Positions 1 through 8,835 of a stretch of 64,000 nucleotides of DNA are shown one piece after another. Both the position numbers and the translations under genes were made by a program. Below the pieces are notes generated by a model. The model made no database searches. It had not been told where the DNA came from and saw nothing but the letters and a program-made list of their open reading frames with translations. Origin of the DNA: Flavobacteriales bacterium (lineage in GTDB: Bacteria > Bacteroidota > Bacteroidia > Flavobacteriales_F > PHOS-HE28). The stretch is from NCBI GenBank assembly GCA_016719225.1, contig JADKAN010000001.1, forward strand, positions 930,001-994,000. Direction: 5' to 3'. Within the stretch, counting starts at the first letter, position 1. The number at the start of each line of letters is the position of its first letter.

Positions 1-440
1 GTGAGCCCTATGGCGAACAACAGGGATGGCACGGGAAGAACCACCGACTGCCATCCGATGCCGGGGCGCAAAGCGTTCATTACATAGAGCCCGATAGCGA
101 TGATCATCAACGTTGGCTCCATCCAAGTATGGTTCACATAGGTGAAGACCTGCATCTTGGCCTGTCGGAGGGTAGTGGCCAGAACGGCCGCGGTCAGGAT
201 CAAGGTCATCACGGGAAAGCCCGTGCCCTGTAGGTCCAACAGTAACCCAAGCAGAGCGCCGGCAAGGGTCATCAGCCCGAACTGGAAGCGCGACGTGTAT
301 TTGACGAATTCCACCATGGCCCCCCAATACGCGAAAGCGATGAGCACCGGTGCGGCTTCGGGTAACAGAAAGATCGCGGCCGACCCTGTGATGAACAATA
401 ACGCACCTAGCGTCGTGAAGGGATGTATGCGATTCTTCAT
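1..440 (-). CDS. Partial multi-pass membrane protein of unknown function
   Basis: An open frame runs from an ATG at 438-440 on the minus strand to the window edge with no stop, giving about 146 residues of an incomplete protein. It begins MKNRIHPFTTLGALLF and is strongly hydrophobic, with candidate membrane segments near residues 7-25, 30-42, 52-70, 76-90, 108-122 and 130-146. No catalytic motif is visible and I do not recognise the family. It is divergent from the TPR gene at 586, with about 145 bases between them. The C-terminus lies outside the window, so length and function cannot be judged. Confidence 0.6.
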   Translation of the reverse strand, partial: MKNRIHPFTTLGALLFITGSAAIFLLPEAAPVLIAFAYWGAMVEFVKYTSRFQFGLMTLAGALLGLLLDLQGTGFPVMTLILTAAVLATTLRQAKMQVFTYVNHTWMEPTLMIIAIGLYVMNALRPGIGWQSVVLPVPSLLFAIGL

Positions 441-585
441 GCGTTGCAGCGGGGATACGGCATGCTTCTACGGCACCGCGGCCGATGGGTTCGCGGTTGG
501 CCGCGGAAGCGGACCAAGCGCTGATCTTACCTTGCGGCCCCATTCATCCGGCAGGCCCGTTCAGCCGTCGGATCTAGCGGAACCC

Positions 586-915
586 ATGGCCAACGACCGC
601 CTCGCCCAATTGCGATCCATGCTGGAAGAGGAACCGGGGGAGAAATTCCTGCGTTACGCTATTGCCCTGGAACGAAAGCGTGAAGGCGATATGCAAGGTG
701 CAGCTGCCGACTTGGAAGGCTTGCTGACCGAAGACCCGGCCTACATCGCGTGCTATTATCAGTTGGCCTTGGTGCTGGCCGATCTTGGCCGTACCGCGGA
801 TGCCTTGGAAGCGTGCCGGGCAGGTTCGCTGAAGTGCCTTGTGACGGGCGACCGGAAGGCCCGCTCCGAACTGCTGGCCTTGGCTGCCGGCCTTTCCGGT
901 GAAGAGGACGAATGA
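586..915 (+). CDS. Small tetratricopeptide-repeat protein
   Basis: This is a 109-residue, mostly helical protein. Residues 18-90 read as two to three TPR-like helix pairs (EKFLRYAIALERKREGD, then a DPAYIACYYQLALVLADLG segment) with the alternating small and large residues of the fold, and the tail is acidic. Such proteins usually act as protein-protein interaction scaffolds, but no partner is evident. The open frame extends upstream to 142, but that part is low-complexity and antisense to the divergent membrane gene, so the ATG at 586 is preferred. Its last codons overlap the next gene by 4 bases (ATGA), which suggests translational coupling. Confidence 0.7.
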   Translation: MANDRLAQLRSMLEEEPGEKFLRYAIALERKREGDMQGAAADLEGLLTEDPAYIACYYQLALVLADLGRTADALEACRAGSLKCLVTGDRKARSELLALAAGLSGEEDE

Positions 916-1847
916 GCCGGACGAGGCCCGTTTTCTGGTGGCTGCTCGCCGGCCCCGTGGTCGTGATCGCGGCTGTTCTTATTTGGGCTTTCCCGTTCCT
1001 TGCCATAACGGAGACCAGCGGTGGCAAAACGTTGGTGGTGGAAGGCTGGATGGATCCCGGAGCGTTGCAGGAAGCCGCACAGCTGGCCATGGACAGTGGC
1101 TACACCAAGGTCTACACCACCGGAACGGTCCGCTCCTTCAGCTACTACCTGCAACGTAAGGAAGCCGTGGAAGTAACCTTGCACGACCCACAGCCGGGCC
1201 GTATAGCGGTGGACGTGAGCGGTACCACCGGCGCGGGTTTCTATTTGATCGCAGGCAACGATACCCTCTTGGACCAAGCGGTTACGGCGCAACCAAGTGT
1301 GTTCACTGTCGACGCGGGCCGTAACGTGGAACAAGTGAGAGTGGTAGCGTGGGACATCCCGATGGCGCACGGCACCCCGGAGATCTACATCCGTATGTTG
1401 GACGTGAACGGCAAGAACGCGCACTTGCTGCAACGGAACACGGAACTGATCCACCCCGATGGCACTACATCGCCGGGCCTGCCCACTTATGCGCATTCCG
1501 CGCGGGCGGAGTTGATGGGTTCCGGGCTGCCTGCGGAGCGCATCATTGCCGTACCTGCTTACGGCGATCCACCCAGCCGCAGTTGGGCCAACGCGCATGC
1601 CTTTTCAGTGCAGGCCAAAGCCGACGGCGTAACCGCTTGCGACGTCGCGACGGTAGGCGTGCATGCCCGGCGGTCGCGCGCGCTGTTCCGGACCGCTTGC
1701 GGCCCCGGCATCAACGTGGGTGTGGTGGCGCTATATGATCCCTTCTGCACACGCACCAATTGGTGGACGAGCTGGCGTGGTTGGTATTCATTGCTGAAGG
1801 AAGTGCTGGGAGCCCCGGAAGCAAAGGCGGTGCGGATCGCGCGCTAA
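912..1847 (+). CDS. DUF218/YdcF-like membrane-anchored protein with an inserted beta-sandwich domain
   Basis: The 311-residue protein has an N-terminal membrane anchor (residues 8-30). The first half of a DUF218/SanA-ElyC-like Rossmann fold follows (TLVVEGWMDPGALQEA, residues 40-55; YTTGTVRS near 68-75). Residues about 86-170 are beta-rich and resemble the Ca-dependent xylan-binding modules (CBM60-like) found in some DUF218 proteins. The fold then resumes with SRSWANAHAF (222-231) and HARRSRALF (251-259), equivalent to the conserved Ser/Thr/Arg face of the family. DUF218 proteins are linked to envelope or cell-wall homeostasis; the substrate here is unknown. It overlaps the TPR gene by 4 bases. 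Confidence 0.6.
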   Translation: MSRTRPVFWWLLAGPVVVIAAVLIWAFPFLAITETSGGKTLVVEGWMDPGALQEAAQLAMDSGYTKVYTTGTVRSFSYYLQRKEAVEVTLHDPQPGRIAVDVSGTTGAGFYLIAGNDTLLDQAVTAQPSVFTVDAGRNVEQVRVVAWDIPMAHGTPEIYIRMLDVNGKNAHLLQRNTELIHPDGTTSPGLPTYAHSARAELMGSGLPAERIIAVPAYGDPPSRSWANAHAFSVQAKADGVTACDVATVGVHARRSRALFRTACGPGINVGVVALYDPFCTRTNWWTSWRGWYSLLKEVLGAPEAKAVRIAR

Positions 1848-1923
1848 GTCCGGGTACCACTTGGTCCCATTTATGACCATTGTCCCTTTTTGACGAGCAA
1901 CCGATCTTTACCTTCACGGGATC

Positions 1924-2493
1924 ATGAAACAGATCCCACGGCCGCTTCCCGGAACCTACCCTGCTTATTACGCATCATATATCTCGGACCTGGTAGGTGA
2001 AGATCTTTCCGCCGCGCTCCGGTATGTTTCAGAGGACGAGTGGAGAACGCAGGAAATGGTGCCGGACGAACTCTGGAACCATCGCTATGCTCCTGGGAAA
2101 TGGACCATCAAAGAGGTCTTTCAACACATCGTTGATGTGGAACGCGTTTTCTCCTACCGCGCACTCTGCATAGCACGGAACGAGCGTGCCAGCCTGCCGG
2201 GCATGGATGAGAACGCCTACCAGGATGAATCGCGTGCCGGTGAACGTACCGTACCGTCCATCATGCGCGAGATGGAAGCCGTTCGCCACTCCACCATGGA
2301 GCTTTTCGATAATTTCGATGATAAGGCGCTTTCGCGCAGCGGCATAGCGAATGGCAACCAGATCACCGTGCCCGCTCTGGGCTGGATCATCGCAGGGCAC
2401 TCGGCGCACCATATGCGCATCATTAGGGAGCGCTATCTTGTTCAACCATTACCCTCCCATGGCGCAGCTTTCACTAAAGCCCTTGTTCGATGA
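1924..2493 (+). CDS. DinB-family putative metalloenzyme
   Basis: The protein has 189 residues, typical of the DinB/YfiT four-helix-bundle superfamily. It carries the metal-site pattern of one histidine in helix 2 (FQHIVDVERV, His68) and a GHSAHHMRIIRERY motif near residues 158-171, supplying the remaining histidines. The preceding WNHRYAPGKWTIKEV stretch is also characteristic of this family. Members include thiol-dependent S-transferases (bacillithiol, mycothiol) and many proteins of unknown substrate, so only the fold and likely metal binding are supported. The end of the gene overlaps the next gene by 35 bases. Confidence 0.85.
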   Translation: MKQIPRPLPGTYPAYYASYISDLVGEDLSAALRYVSEDEWRTQEMVPDELWNHRYAPGKWTIKEVFQHIVDVERVFSYRALCIARNERASLPGMDENAYQDESRAGERTVPSIMREMEAVRHSTMELFDNFDDKALSRSGIANGNQITVPALGWIIAGHSAHHMRIIRERYLVQPLPSHGAAFTKALVR

Positions 2494-2929
2494 GTATGGC
2501 GAAAGCCACCAAAACGCGGTGAACGTCGCGGTGCATTGGACCGCCGTGCCGTTGATCTATTTCAGTGTATTGGGGCTGTTGGCCTCCATTCCCTCACCTT
2601 GGCAGGGAGTTTTCGGCGGAAAGATCTGGGTGATCCTAGTGCTGGTAGCCGTTTGTGTTTTCTATGCACGAAGGTCCTTTCCGCTTGCCATCGGCATGGT
2701 GGCCTTTAGTGCCCTTTGTCTGTGGATCGCAATGTGGTTGGAAGCGAATGCCGTTTGGCCACTGTGGGCCATATGCGTAGCCGTATTCGTGGTGGCATGG
2801 ATAGCGCAATTCGTAGGTCACGGTGTGGAAGGGAAAAAACCGAGCTTCCTGAAAGACCTGCAATTCCTGCTGATCGGCCCCGCGTGGCTCATGGCCAAAC
2901 TTTTCCGTAAGGCGGGTATCCCCTACTGA
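2459..2929 (+). CDS. Mpo1/DUF962-family membrane protein
   Basis: The protein has 156 residues with the two hallmark motifs of the DUF962/Mpo1 (YGL010w) family: YGESHQNAVNVAVHW at residues 13-27 and QFVGHGVEGKKPSF at 117-130. Yeast Mpo1 is an Fe(II)-dependent dioxygenase in alpha-oxidation of 2-hydroxy fatty acids, with the conserved histidines as metal ligands. Those histidines are present here. Membrane segments lie near residues 28-45, 56-70, 75-95 and 100-118. The ATG at 2459 is used because the family motif begins right after it. The gene overlaps DinB upstream and is convergent with the binding-protein gene by 7 bases. Confidence 0.8.
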   Translation: MAQLSLKPLFDEYGESHQNAVNVAVHWTAVPLIYFSVLGLLASIPSPWQGVFGGKIWVILVLVAVCVFYARRSFPLAIGMVAFSALCLWIAMWLEANAVWPLWAICVAVFVVAWIAQFVGHGVEGKKPSFLKDLQFLLIGPAWLMAKLFRKAGIPY

Positions 2930-4053
2930 ACGGCCCGGAAATACACGGATTGCCGTTCCCCCTTCAATTCCGGGTGGAAGATGCCGATGAGGTCCAGCAG
3001 TTGCACGTCCGGCTCCAACACGGCCTGCCCGAAAATGTCACTTTCCGCACTGTTCGCGTAAAACCCATGATGCCCGATCAACGCGGGAAATCCGGCAATG
3101 CGCCTTTCTCCGCCCGCCACGTCCTGCATGGTCACCGGCCGGTCCTGATCCACCACCCGGCCCCACCACTCCGCCGCACGGCCCTGTAGCATCACCGTTT
3201 CCATGTCAAGATCCAGATTGCCTTCCACTATTCGGTCCGCGAAGAGGTAGCGTGCGCCGGCATCCTGTATCAGCTTGGCCATATAGCTATTCCCGGAAGG
3301 CACGGACCAGACACCACGCCATGCGCTTCCGAAGAACACCGCAGGCCGTGTAGCATCCGGTGCAACTTCTGCCACTGCTTGGCCATAGCGGCTTGCAATG
3401 GCCGCATACAGACTATCCGCTAATACACGTTCCCCTAGGACCGCCCCGAACACCTTGATCCATTCCGCCCGGCCCAAGGGTTCCTGTTCCAAATACTCCG
3501 CCACCACGCAAACTGCAGGCAGGGAAGCTATTCCCCTGCTCGCGTTGATGCTGAACGGGTCGCTGAAGAGCACATCCGGAACCAGCGCGATCAACCGTTC
3601 CCGATCCAATCCGTCGCCGTTGGCAAGTTCCTGCAACGCTCCTCTTTCGACTCGTTCTTTCAAAGAAGTTGCCTTTAGCCCGTTGGCATGGGCACAACCC
3701 ACTATTGCTGCTTCGCGCCCGAGCAGGGAAACGAATGGCGCTTGGGTGGTGCTGCTCAGTGCGATCCGCGACACATGCGGTAGCAGCACAGTGGACCCCT
3801 TAGGAGAAGCAGCCTTTTCAATATTCCCGATGAAAAGCATGCCGGTAGTGTCTTTTTCACCGCCCGGCCCGAAGGTGATCAGCAACCGGTCCTCGCCCTT
3901 TTTCCAGAGCTGGAAGAAATGTGCATGCTCCAACCGTTCACGCTCCCAGCCAACAAGGCCTGTGCCCTGATCCGGGGCGATAGGGCCGCTGCAACCTGCG
4001 TTGAGCAGTATGAGCGCCAAGGCCCATCGAACTCCCAACTGTCCGGATCTCAT
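2923..4053 (-). CDS. Periplasmic substrate-binding lipoprotein (BtuF/FepB-like)
   Basis: The 376-residue protein has a lipoprotein signal peptide ending LLNAGC (Cys21). It then shows the bilobal class III binding-protein organisation: an N-lobe containing RIALSSTTQAPFVSLLG, a long inter-lobe helix and a C-lobe ending near EPDVQLLDLIGIFHPE. The segment VLFSDPFSINAS matches the usual position of the iron-siderophore or cobalamin binding-protein signature. Paralogous families bind ferric siderophores, haem or B12; which ligand applies is not visible. No permease or ATPase gene is adjacent. Its start overlaps the stop of the upstream S41-like gene by 4 bases, so the two are probably co-translated. 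Confidence 0.75.
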   Translation of the reverse strand: MRSGQLGVRWALALILLNAGCSGPIAPDQGTGLVGWERERLEHAHFFQLWKKGEDRLLITFGPGGEKDTTGMLFIGNIEKAASPKGSTVLLPHVSRIALSSTTQAPFVSLLGREAAIVGCAHANGLKATSLKERVERGALQELANGDGLDRERLIALVPDVLFSDPFSINASRGIASLPAVCVVAEYLEQEPLGRAEWIKVFGAVLGERVLADSLYAAIASRYGQAVAEVAPDATRPAVFFGSAWRGVWSVPSGNSYMAKLIQDAGARYLFADRIVEGNLDLDMETVMLQGRAAEWWGRVVDQDRPVTMQDVAGGERRIAGFPALIGHHGFYANSAESDIFGQAVLEPDVQLLDLIGIFHPELKGERQSVYFRAVQ

Positions 4054-5492
4054 TTCAATTCTTCCATCAGCAACAGGAGCATGTCGCGCACGGTATCCTT
4101 CCCTTTGGCTACGTCCTCCGGCATGCGTCCTACGGGATAAGTGGGCATCTCGCCATGGTCCAAAGCACCTTCGGGGATGCCATTGGGTACGTAGCGCGTA
4201 AGGGGGAACACCAGGTGGCAGCCACTACCCGGCAATGCAACATCCAACGTGCGCCCTCCACAAAAGGAGGCGGCATTGGAACCGGCCTCTTCGCCAACGA
4301 TGCGCGCCCTGCCTGAGCGCTTCGCCACCATCACCACTGCGGCACCTGCACCGGTGGTGGCCCCATTGCTGATGACGTACACCTTTCCCGAAAATGCCTT
4401 TGCCATCGGCAGCAGGTGCATCAACCGGGGGTCTTCCGGGCGCAGCATCCGCCGTCCGTCCTGCATGGGTAGGTATAAGCTGCCCACAGTGGAATAGAAT
4501 TCCGGTGCTGGACCGGCATATCCCTCCGGTACTTCTCCGGTATTGATGGATATGGCGCTCACCATGCGGTAAGGTTCCTGGGCGACCATCGCGAAGACCT
4601 GTTCCGCGATGGCCAGATCCGTTCCCCCGGCACCCCGCAGATCGATCACCAACGTGCGGCAATTGTTCTTTCGCAGCGCATCCAACACTGTATTCAGGTA
4701 TTTGTCCGGTACGACCTTCGCATCGGCCAATGCTTTCGGCTCCAAGGTGGACAGCGTGAGCCAAGCTGAACGTGTGTCCGGGAATTCCTCCAGCCGCCAA
4801 GGCTGCAGCTCTAAGCCCTGTTTGCGGTGGAACTGTTGGATCTGGTCGCCGGTGATCGCGAAGAGCGTCCGTTCTCCTTCGTTGCCTTCGCCATCGCGGA
4901 AGTGCACCAAGAACCGGTCCGGGACACCAACAAACCTGCGGTATAACAACGGGAAATCCTGTTCGATCCGGCGATCCTGCCGTGTGATATTAGCCCCTTC
5001 GGGTGCCAAGCCCGCCCGCAACGCTTTCAGCACATTGGTCCCTGCAACGCCATTGATGGTAACTAGCTCGCAGCCCGGAGGTAGGCTTTGGAAGCCTTTC
5101 AGCTCGTCGTGCAGGTAAAGCTTTCCTTCCACTACCGCCACGCTGATGGGGAACAAAGGCTCGGTATGCAGATAAGATTCGTTGAGTGCTTGGAGGGGCA
5201 ATAACTCCGTCCCCGCATCCCCCACGGCCCGGAGCACCGGCATCAAGGCGTTGATGAACCCTTCCGCGTCCAATGGCAGCAGTAGGCCATCCCGCACAGA
5301 ATCCACCAGTGCGTCCATTTCCGCCGGCGTATGATACCGGTAAGGGTCGGGATGGGACGTCCCGATCGTGCTCCACAGCACCGCCAGGTCGGCACGCATC
5401 ACCTCCGGGTAGTACCGCCGGACGGTTTCAGTGGGCTGGCTCGCAACAACGCCTGCAAGACCGAAGAGCGCGAGGGTCGTGAGGAGCTTCAT
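4050..5492 (-). CDS. S41-family peptidase homologue, catalytic Ser apparently lost
   Basis: The protein has 480 residues with a signal peptide (MKLLTTLALFGLAGVVAS). A PDZ-like part containing LPPGCELVTINGVAG (138-152) leads into a C-terminal tail-specific-protease (S41) domain with LVIDLRGAGGTD at 281-292. The catalytic loop normally reads like SFSA(T/A)G/E after the beta strand KVYV; here VYVISNGATTGAGAA (371-385) puts Gly381 where the nucleophilic Ser should be. The enzyme may therefore be inactive or divergent. The start is the ATG at 5492, preceded by AAAGGAAAG; an in-frame GTG 15 bases upstream is less likely. Confidence 0.75.
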   Translation of the reverse strand: MKLLTTLALFGLAGVVASQPTETVRRYYPEVMRADLAVLWSTIGTSHPDPYRYHTPAEMDALVDSVRDGLLLPLDAEGFINALMPVLRAVGDAGTELLPLQALNESYLHTEPLFPISVAVVEGKLYLHDELKGFQSLPPGCELVTINGVAGTNVLKALRAGLAPEGANITRQDRRIEQDFPLLYRRFVGVPDRFLVHFRDGEGNEGERTLFAITGDQIQQFHRKQGLELQPWRLEEFPDTRSAWLTLSTLEPKALADAKVVPDKYLNTVLDALRKNNCRTLVIDLRGAGGTDLAIAEQVFAMVAQEPYRMVSAISINTGEVPEGYAGPAPEFYSTVGSLYLPMQDGRRMLRPEDPRLMHLLPMAKAFSGKVYVISNGATTGAGAAVVMVAKRSGRARIVGEEAGSNAASFCGGRTLDVALPGSGCHLVFPLTRYVPNGIPEGALDHGEMPTYPVGRMPEDVAKGKDTVRDMLLLLMEELK

Positions 5493-5510
5493 CTTTCCTT
5501 TCGGCACCGC

Positions 5511-5556
5511 TAAAAATAACGGAACGCCGGTTGTAACGCCGGCGTTCCGCTTTTTA
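5511..5556 (-). terminator. Intrinsic terminator after pckA
   Basis: There is a perfect 10-bp inverted repeat, GGAACGCCGG at 5521-5530 and CCGGCGTTCC at 5539-5548, with an 8-base loop. Read on the minus strand, the stem is followed by GTTATTTTTA. It lies 18 bases beyond the pckA stop and separates pckA from the S41-like gene. The plus-strand flank GCTTTTT would allow it to work in both directions. Confidence 0.8.
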
Positions 5557-5566
5557 TTGGGATGGA

Positions 5567-7183
<1,617 letters not shown>

Positions 7184-7213
7184 GGCTCTATGTTCCGCAT
7201 TTTTTGCGGGCGA

Positions 7214-7245
7214 CAAAGGTAGGCACGTGGCCGATCCGGAATCAA
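7214..7245 (-). promoter_or_regulatory. Bacteroidota-type promoter of pckA
   Basis: On the minus strand TACCTTTG (7221-7214) matches the Bacteroidota -7 consensus TAnnTTTG exactly. A TTG at 7245-7243, 21 bases upstream, fits the -33 element. The expected transcript start falls about 20-25 bases before the pckA ATG. Confidence 0.65.
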
Positions 7246-7453
7246 GTGGACTAATGAAGGTCATGCCTGCGGAAGGCAGCCACGGAATTGAACAACCTGC
7301 CCGGGTCCGGCCACCCACATGACGCTAAGCTTGTCAGGAAACAGCGAAAACCTGAACGATCTGTTCCTAATGAAGCCTTGGACCATTATACGCCGGAACA
7401 GCAAGCGATCCAGGAGTAAGGGATCAGCAATTAGCTATCAACAGTAGAAGACC

Positions 7454-7858
7454 TCAATTCCCCGCTTTCCCTTTCGCAAGGGAAGCATAAAGCACCACTG
7501 CCCAACCTGCAAGAAAGAGCAGGCCGCCCAATGGCGTTATCGGTCCCAGCACCCGGGTGAAGGACTGCAGGCCGAGCAGGTCCCGCGCCGCTAACAGATA
7601 GAGCGACCCGCAGAAGCACAAAATGCCCAGCAGGAACAGGATCCGCACAAAGGCCACCGCTTTCGAGGACAATCGATCTTCGATGGCGGCCAGGCCCAAC
7701 AGTGCCAGTCCGTGGTAGAACTGGTACTGGGCCGCGGTGCCCCAATTGTGGTAGGCCTGCGCGTCCACCCGGTCCTGTATGCCATGTGCACCGAAGGCGC
7801 CCAAGGCCACGGCCAGCAGCAGGATGCCGGATGCCCAGGACAGGGTACGGGGATTCAT
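7454..7858 (-). CDS. DUF423 (YgdD-like) inner-membrane protein
   Basis: The protein has about 134 residues with four predicted membrane segments. It opens with the family hallmark ALGAFGAHG near residue 17, followed by NWGTAAQYQFYHGLALL, as in DUF423/YgdD proteins. The cellular role of the family is unknown. An in-frame ATG at 7870 and a longer frame to 7924 exist. The ATG at 7858 is preferred because the -7-like box at 7877-7884 would place the transcript start close to 7870. The gene is flanked by about 270 bases towards pckA that hold mainly the pckA promoter. Confidence 0.8.
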   Translation of the reverse strand: MNPRTLSWASGILLLAVALGAFGAHGIQDRVDAQAYHNWGTAAQYQFYHGLALLGLAAIEDRLSSKAVAFVRILFLLGILCFCGSLYLLAARDLLGLQSFTRVLGPITPLGGLLFLAGWAVVLYASLAKGKAGN

Positions 7859-7876
7859 GCGTTGTTCCATCGGGTG

Positions 7877-7884
7877 CAAAGGTG
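7877..7884 (-). promoter_or_regulatory. Possible -7 box for the DUF423 gene
   Basis: CACCTTTG on the minus strand differs by one base from TAnnTTTG and sits 6 bases before the first possible ATG of the DUF423 gene. If used, the leader would be very short. Confidence 0.35.
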
Positions 7885-7948
7885 GGGACATATGAGCGAG
7901 GTACAAGCCACGCGCTGTACCCATCGACCCAATGTCCGCACGCTCCTT

Positions 7949-8338
7949 CTAAACCGGCTTACGGAACAGGTACCGCGTGATGAAGATGCCCGTCTTTTCG
8001 TTGCTCTGCACCCCGGTATTCACGCTGTAAAGCTCCCAGCCTTCACCGGTGAACTGGTTGATATTGTCCACGATGAGCTTGTCGTTGTTCGCGATGTTCT
8101 TGAAGTTGATGCCCACTACGCTGTAGAAGTTCATCAGGTCCTTCCCCACTTCTTGATCGCCTTTGTCGCTGATGATGATGCGCGAGCGGCCCAAGCCAGC
8201 GGGAACCACGCTTTCGATGGTGGAGAATTGCCGGTAGGTGTACGTTGTTTCCTGCGGCGCGGGCTTGAAGCTGTAGCCGATGAAAAGGGCGGCGGCCAAG
8301 GCGGCGCCGAAAAGGGCGGGGCGGAGTTTATTGTCCAT
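7949..8338 (-). CDS. Small exported protein with DUF4177-like motif
   Basis: This is a 129-residue protein with an N-terminal hydrophobic segment (residues 6-20), likely an uncleaved anchor or signal peptide. The remainder is soluble. Near the C-terminus, INQFTGEGWELYSVNTG resembles the LN..G.EGWEL motif of DUF4177-like small domains. No function is known for that domain. The start is the ATG at 8338; the longer frame to 8440 overlaps the divergent gene at 8395. Divergent orientation with only 56 bases between suggests a shared promoter region. Confidence 0.55.
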   Translation of the reverse strand: MDNKLRPALFGAALAAALFIGYSFKPAPQETTYTYRQFSTIESVVPAGLGRSRIIISDKGDQEVGKDLMNFYSVVGINFKNIANNDKLIVDNINQFTGEGWELYSVNTGVQSNEKTGIFITRYLFRKPV

Positions 8339-8394
8339 GGGATCGTTTACTTTGGTGGTTTGTACGCGAATATTGCGAACGGATGTGATCCCAC

Positions 8395-8835
8395 ATGAAA
8401 GAACAAGCGCTTTTTCTTTTGCTTCCCTTGATCGTTGCACTGGGAGGTCCTGCTTCCGCCCAGACCAGGATCACCTTCAGCAATGTGATGGCCGTGGACC
8501 ACGGTGACACCTTACGCGGAGCGGACGTAACGGTCCAGCTTAACCGCGCCGAAGGTTCCCAGCAAGCGATCCTGCTGCAGGGCGGCGACATCAGCGTGAA
8601 GATCGGTGCCAAGGTGAGCACACAGAACGTTCAACGCAGCAGCCTGAAGGATTCGGCGGTGAACCTTGTGATGGATATTGCGCTTAAGGCTGGGAAGGAC
8701 AAGGACAGTAAGCAAGTGCAAAAGATCTTCTACATGGATCAGGAACGCACTACCAAGGTGACCCAGCGCTACAACTTCAAGCACGGCATCGATATGCGGA
8801 CCGTAACCTTGCTTTTCAACGCCACCATTGAATGA
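8395..8835 (+). CDS. Secreted protein of unknown function
   Basis: The protein has 146 residues with a signal peptide ending GPASAQ (about residue 23). The mature part is a short beta-rich domain without cysteines or recognised catalytic residues. I do not recognise the family. Its stop overlaps the start of the acyl-CoA synthetase gene by 4 bases (ATGA), so the two are translationally coupled, although a functional link is not obvious. Confidence 0.6.
   Translation: MKEQALFLLLPLIVALGGPASAQTRITFSNVMAVDHGDTLRGADVTVQLNRAEGSQQAILLQGGDISVKIGAKVSTQNVQRSSLKDSAVNLVMDIALKAGKDKDSKQVQKIFYMDQERTTKVTQRYNFKHGIDMRTVTLLFNATIE

Noticed and set aside
142..585. Upstream extension of the TPR protein to 142
   Set aside because: This part is antisense to a clear membrane protein and has low-complexity, Arg/Pro-rich composition without family features.
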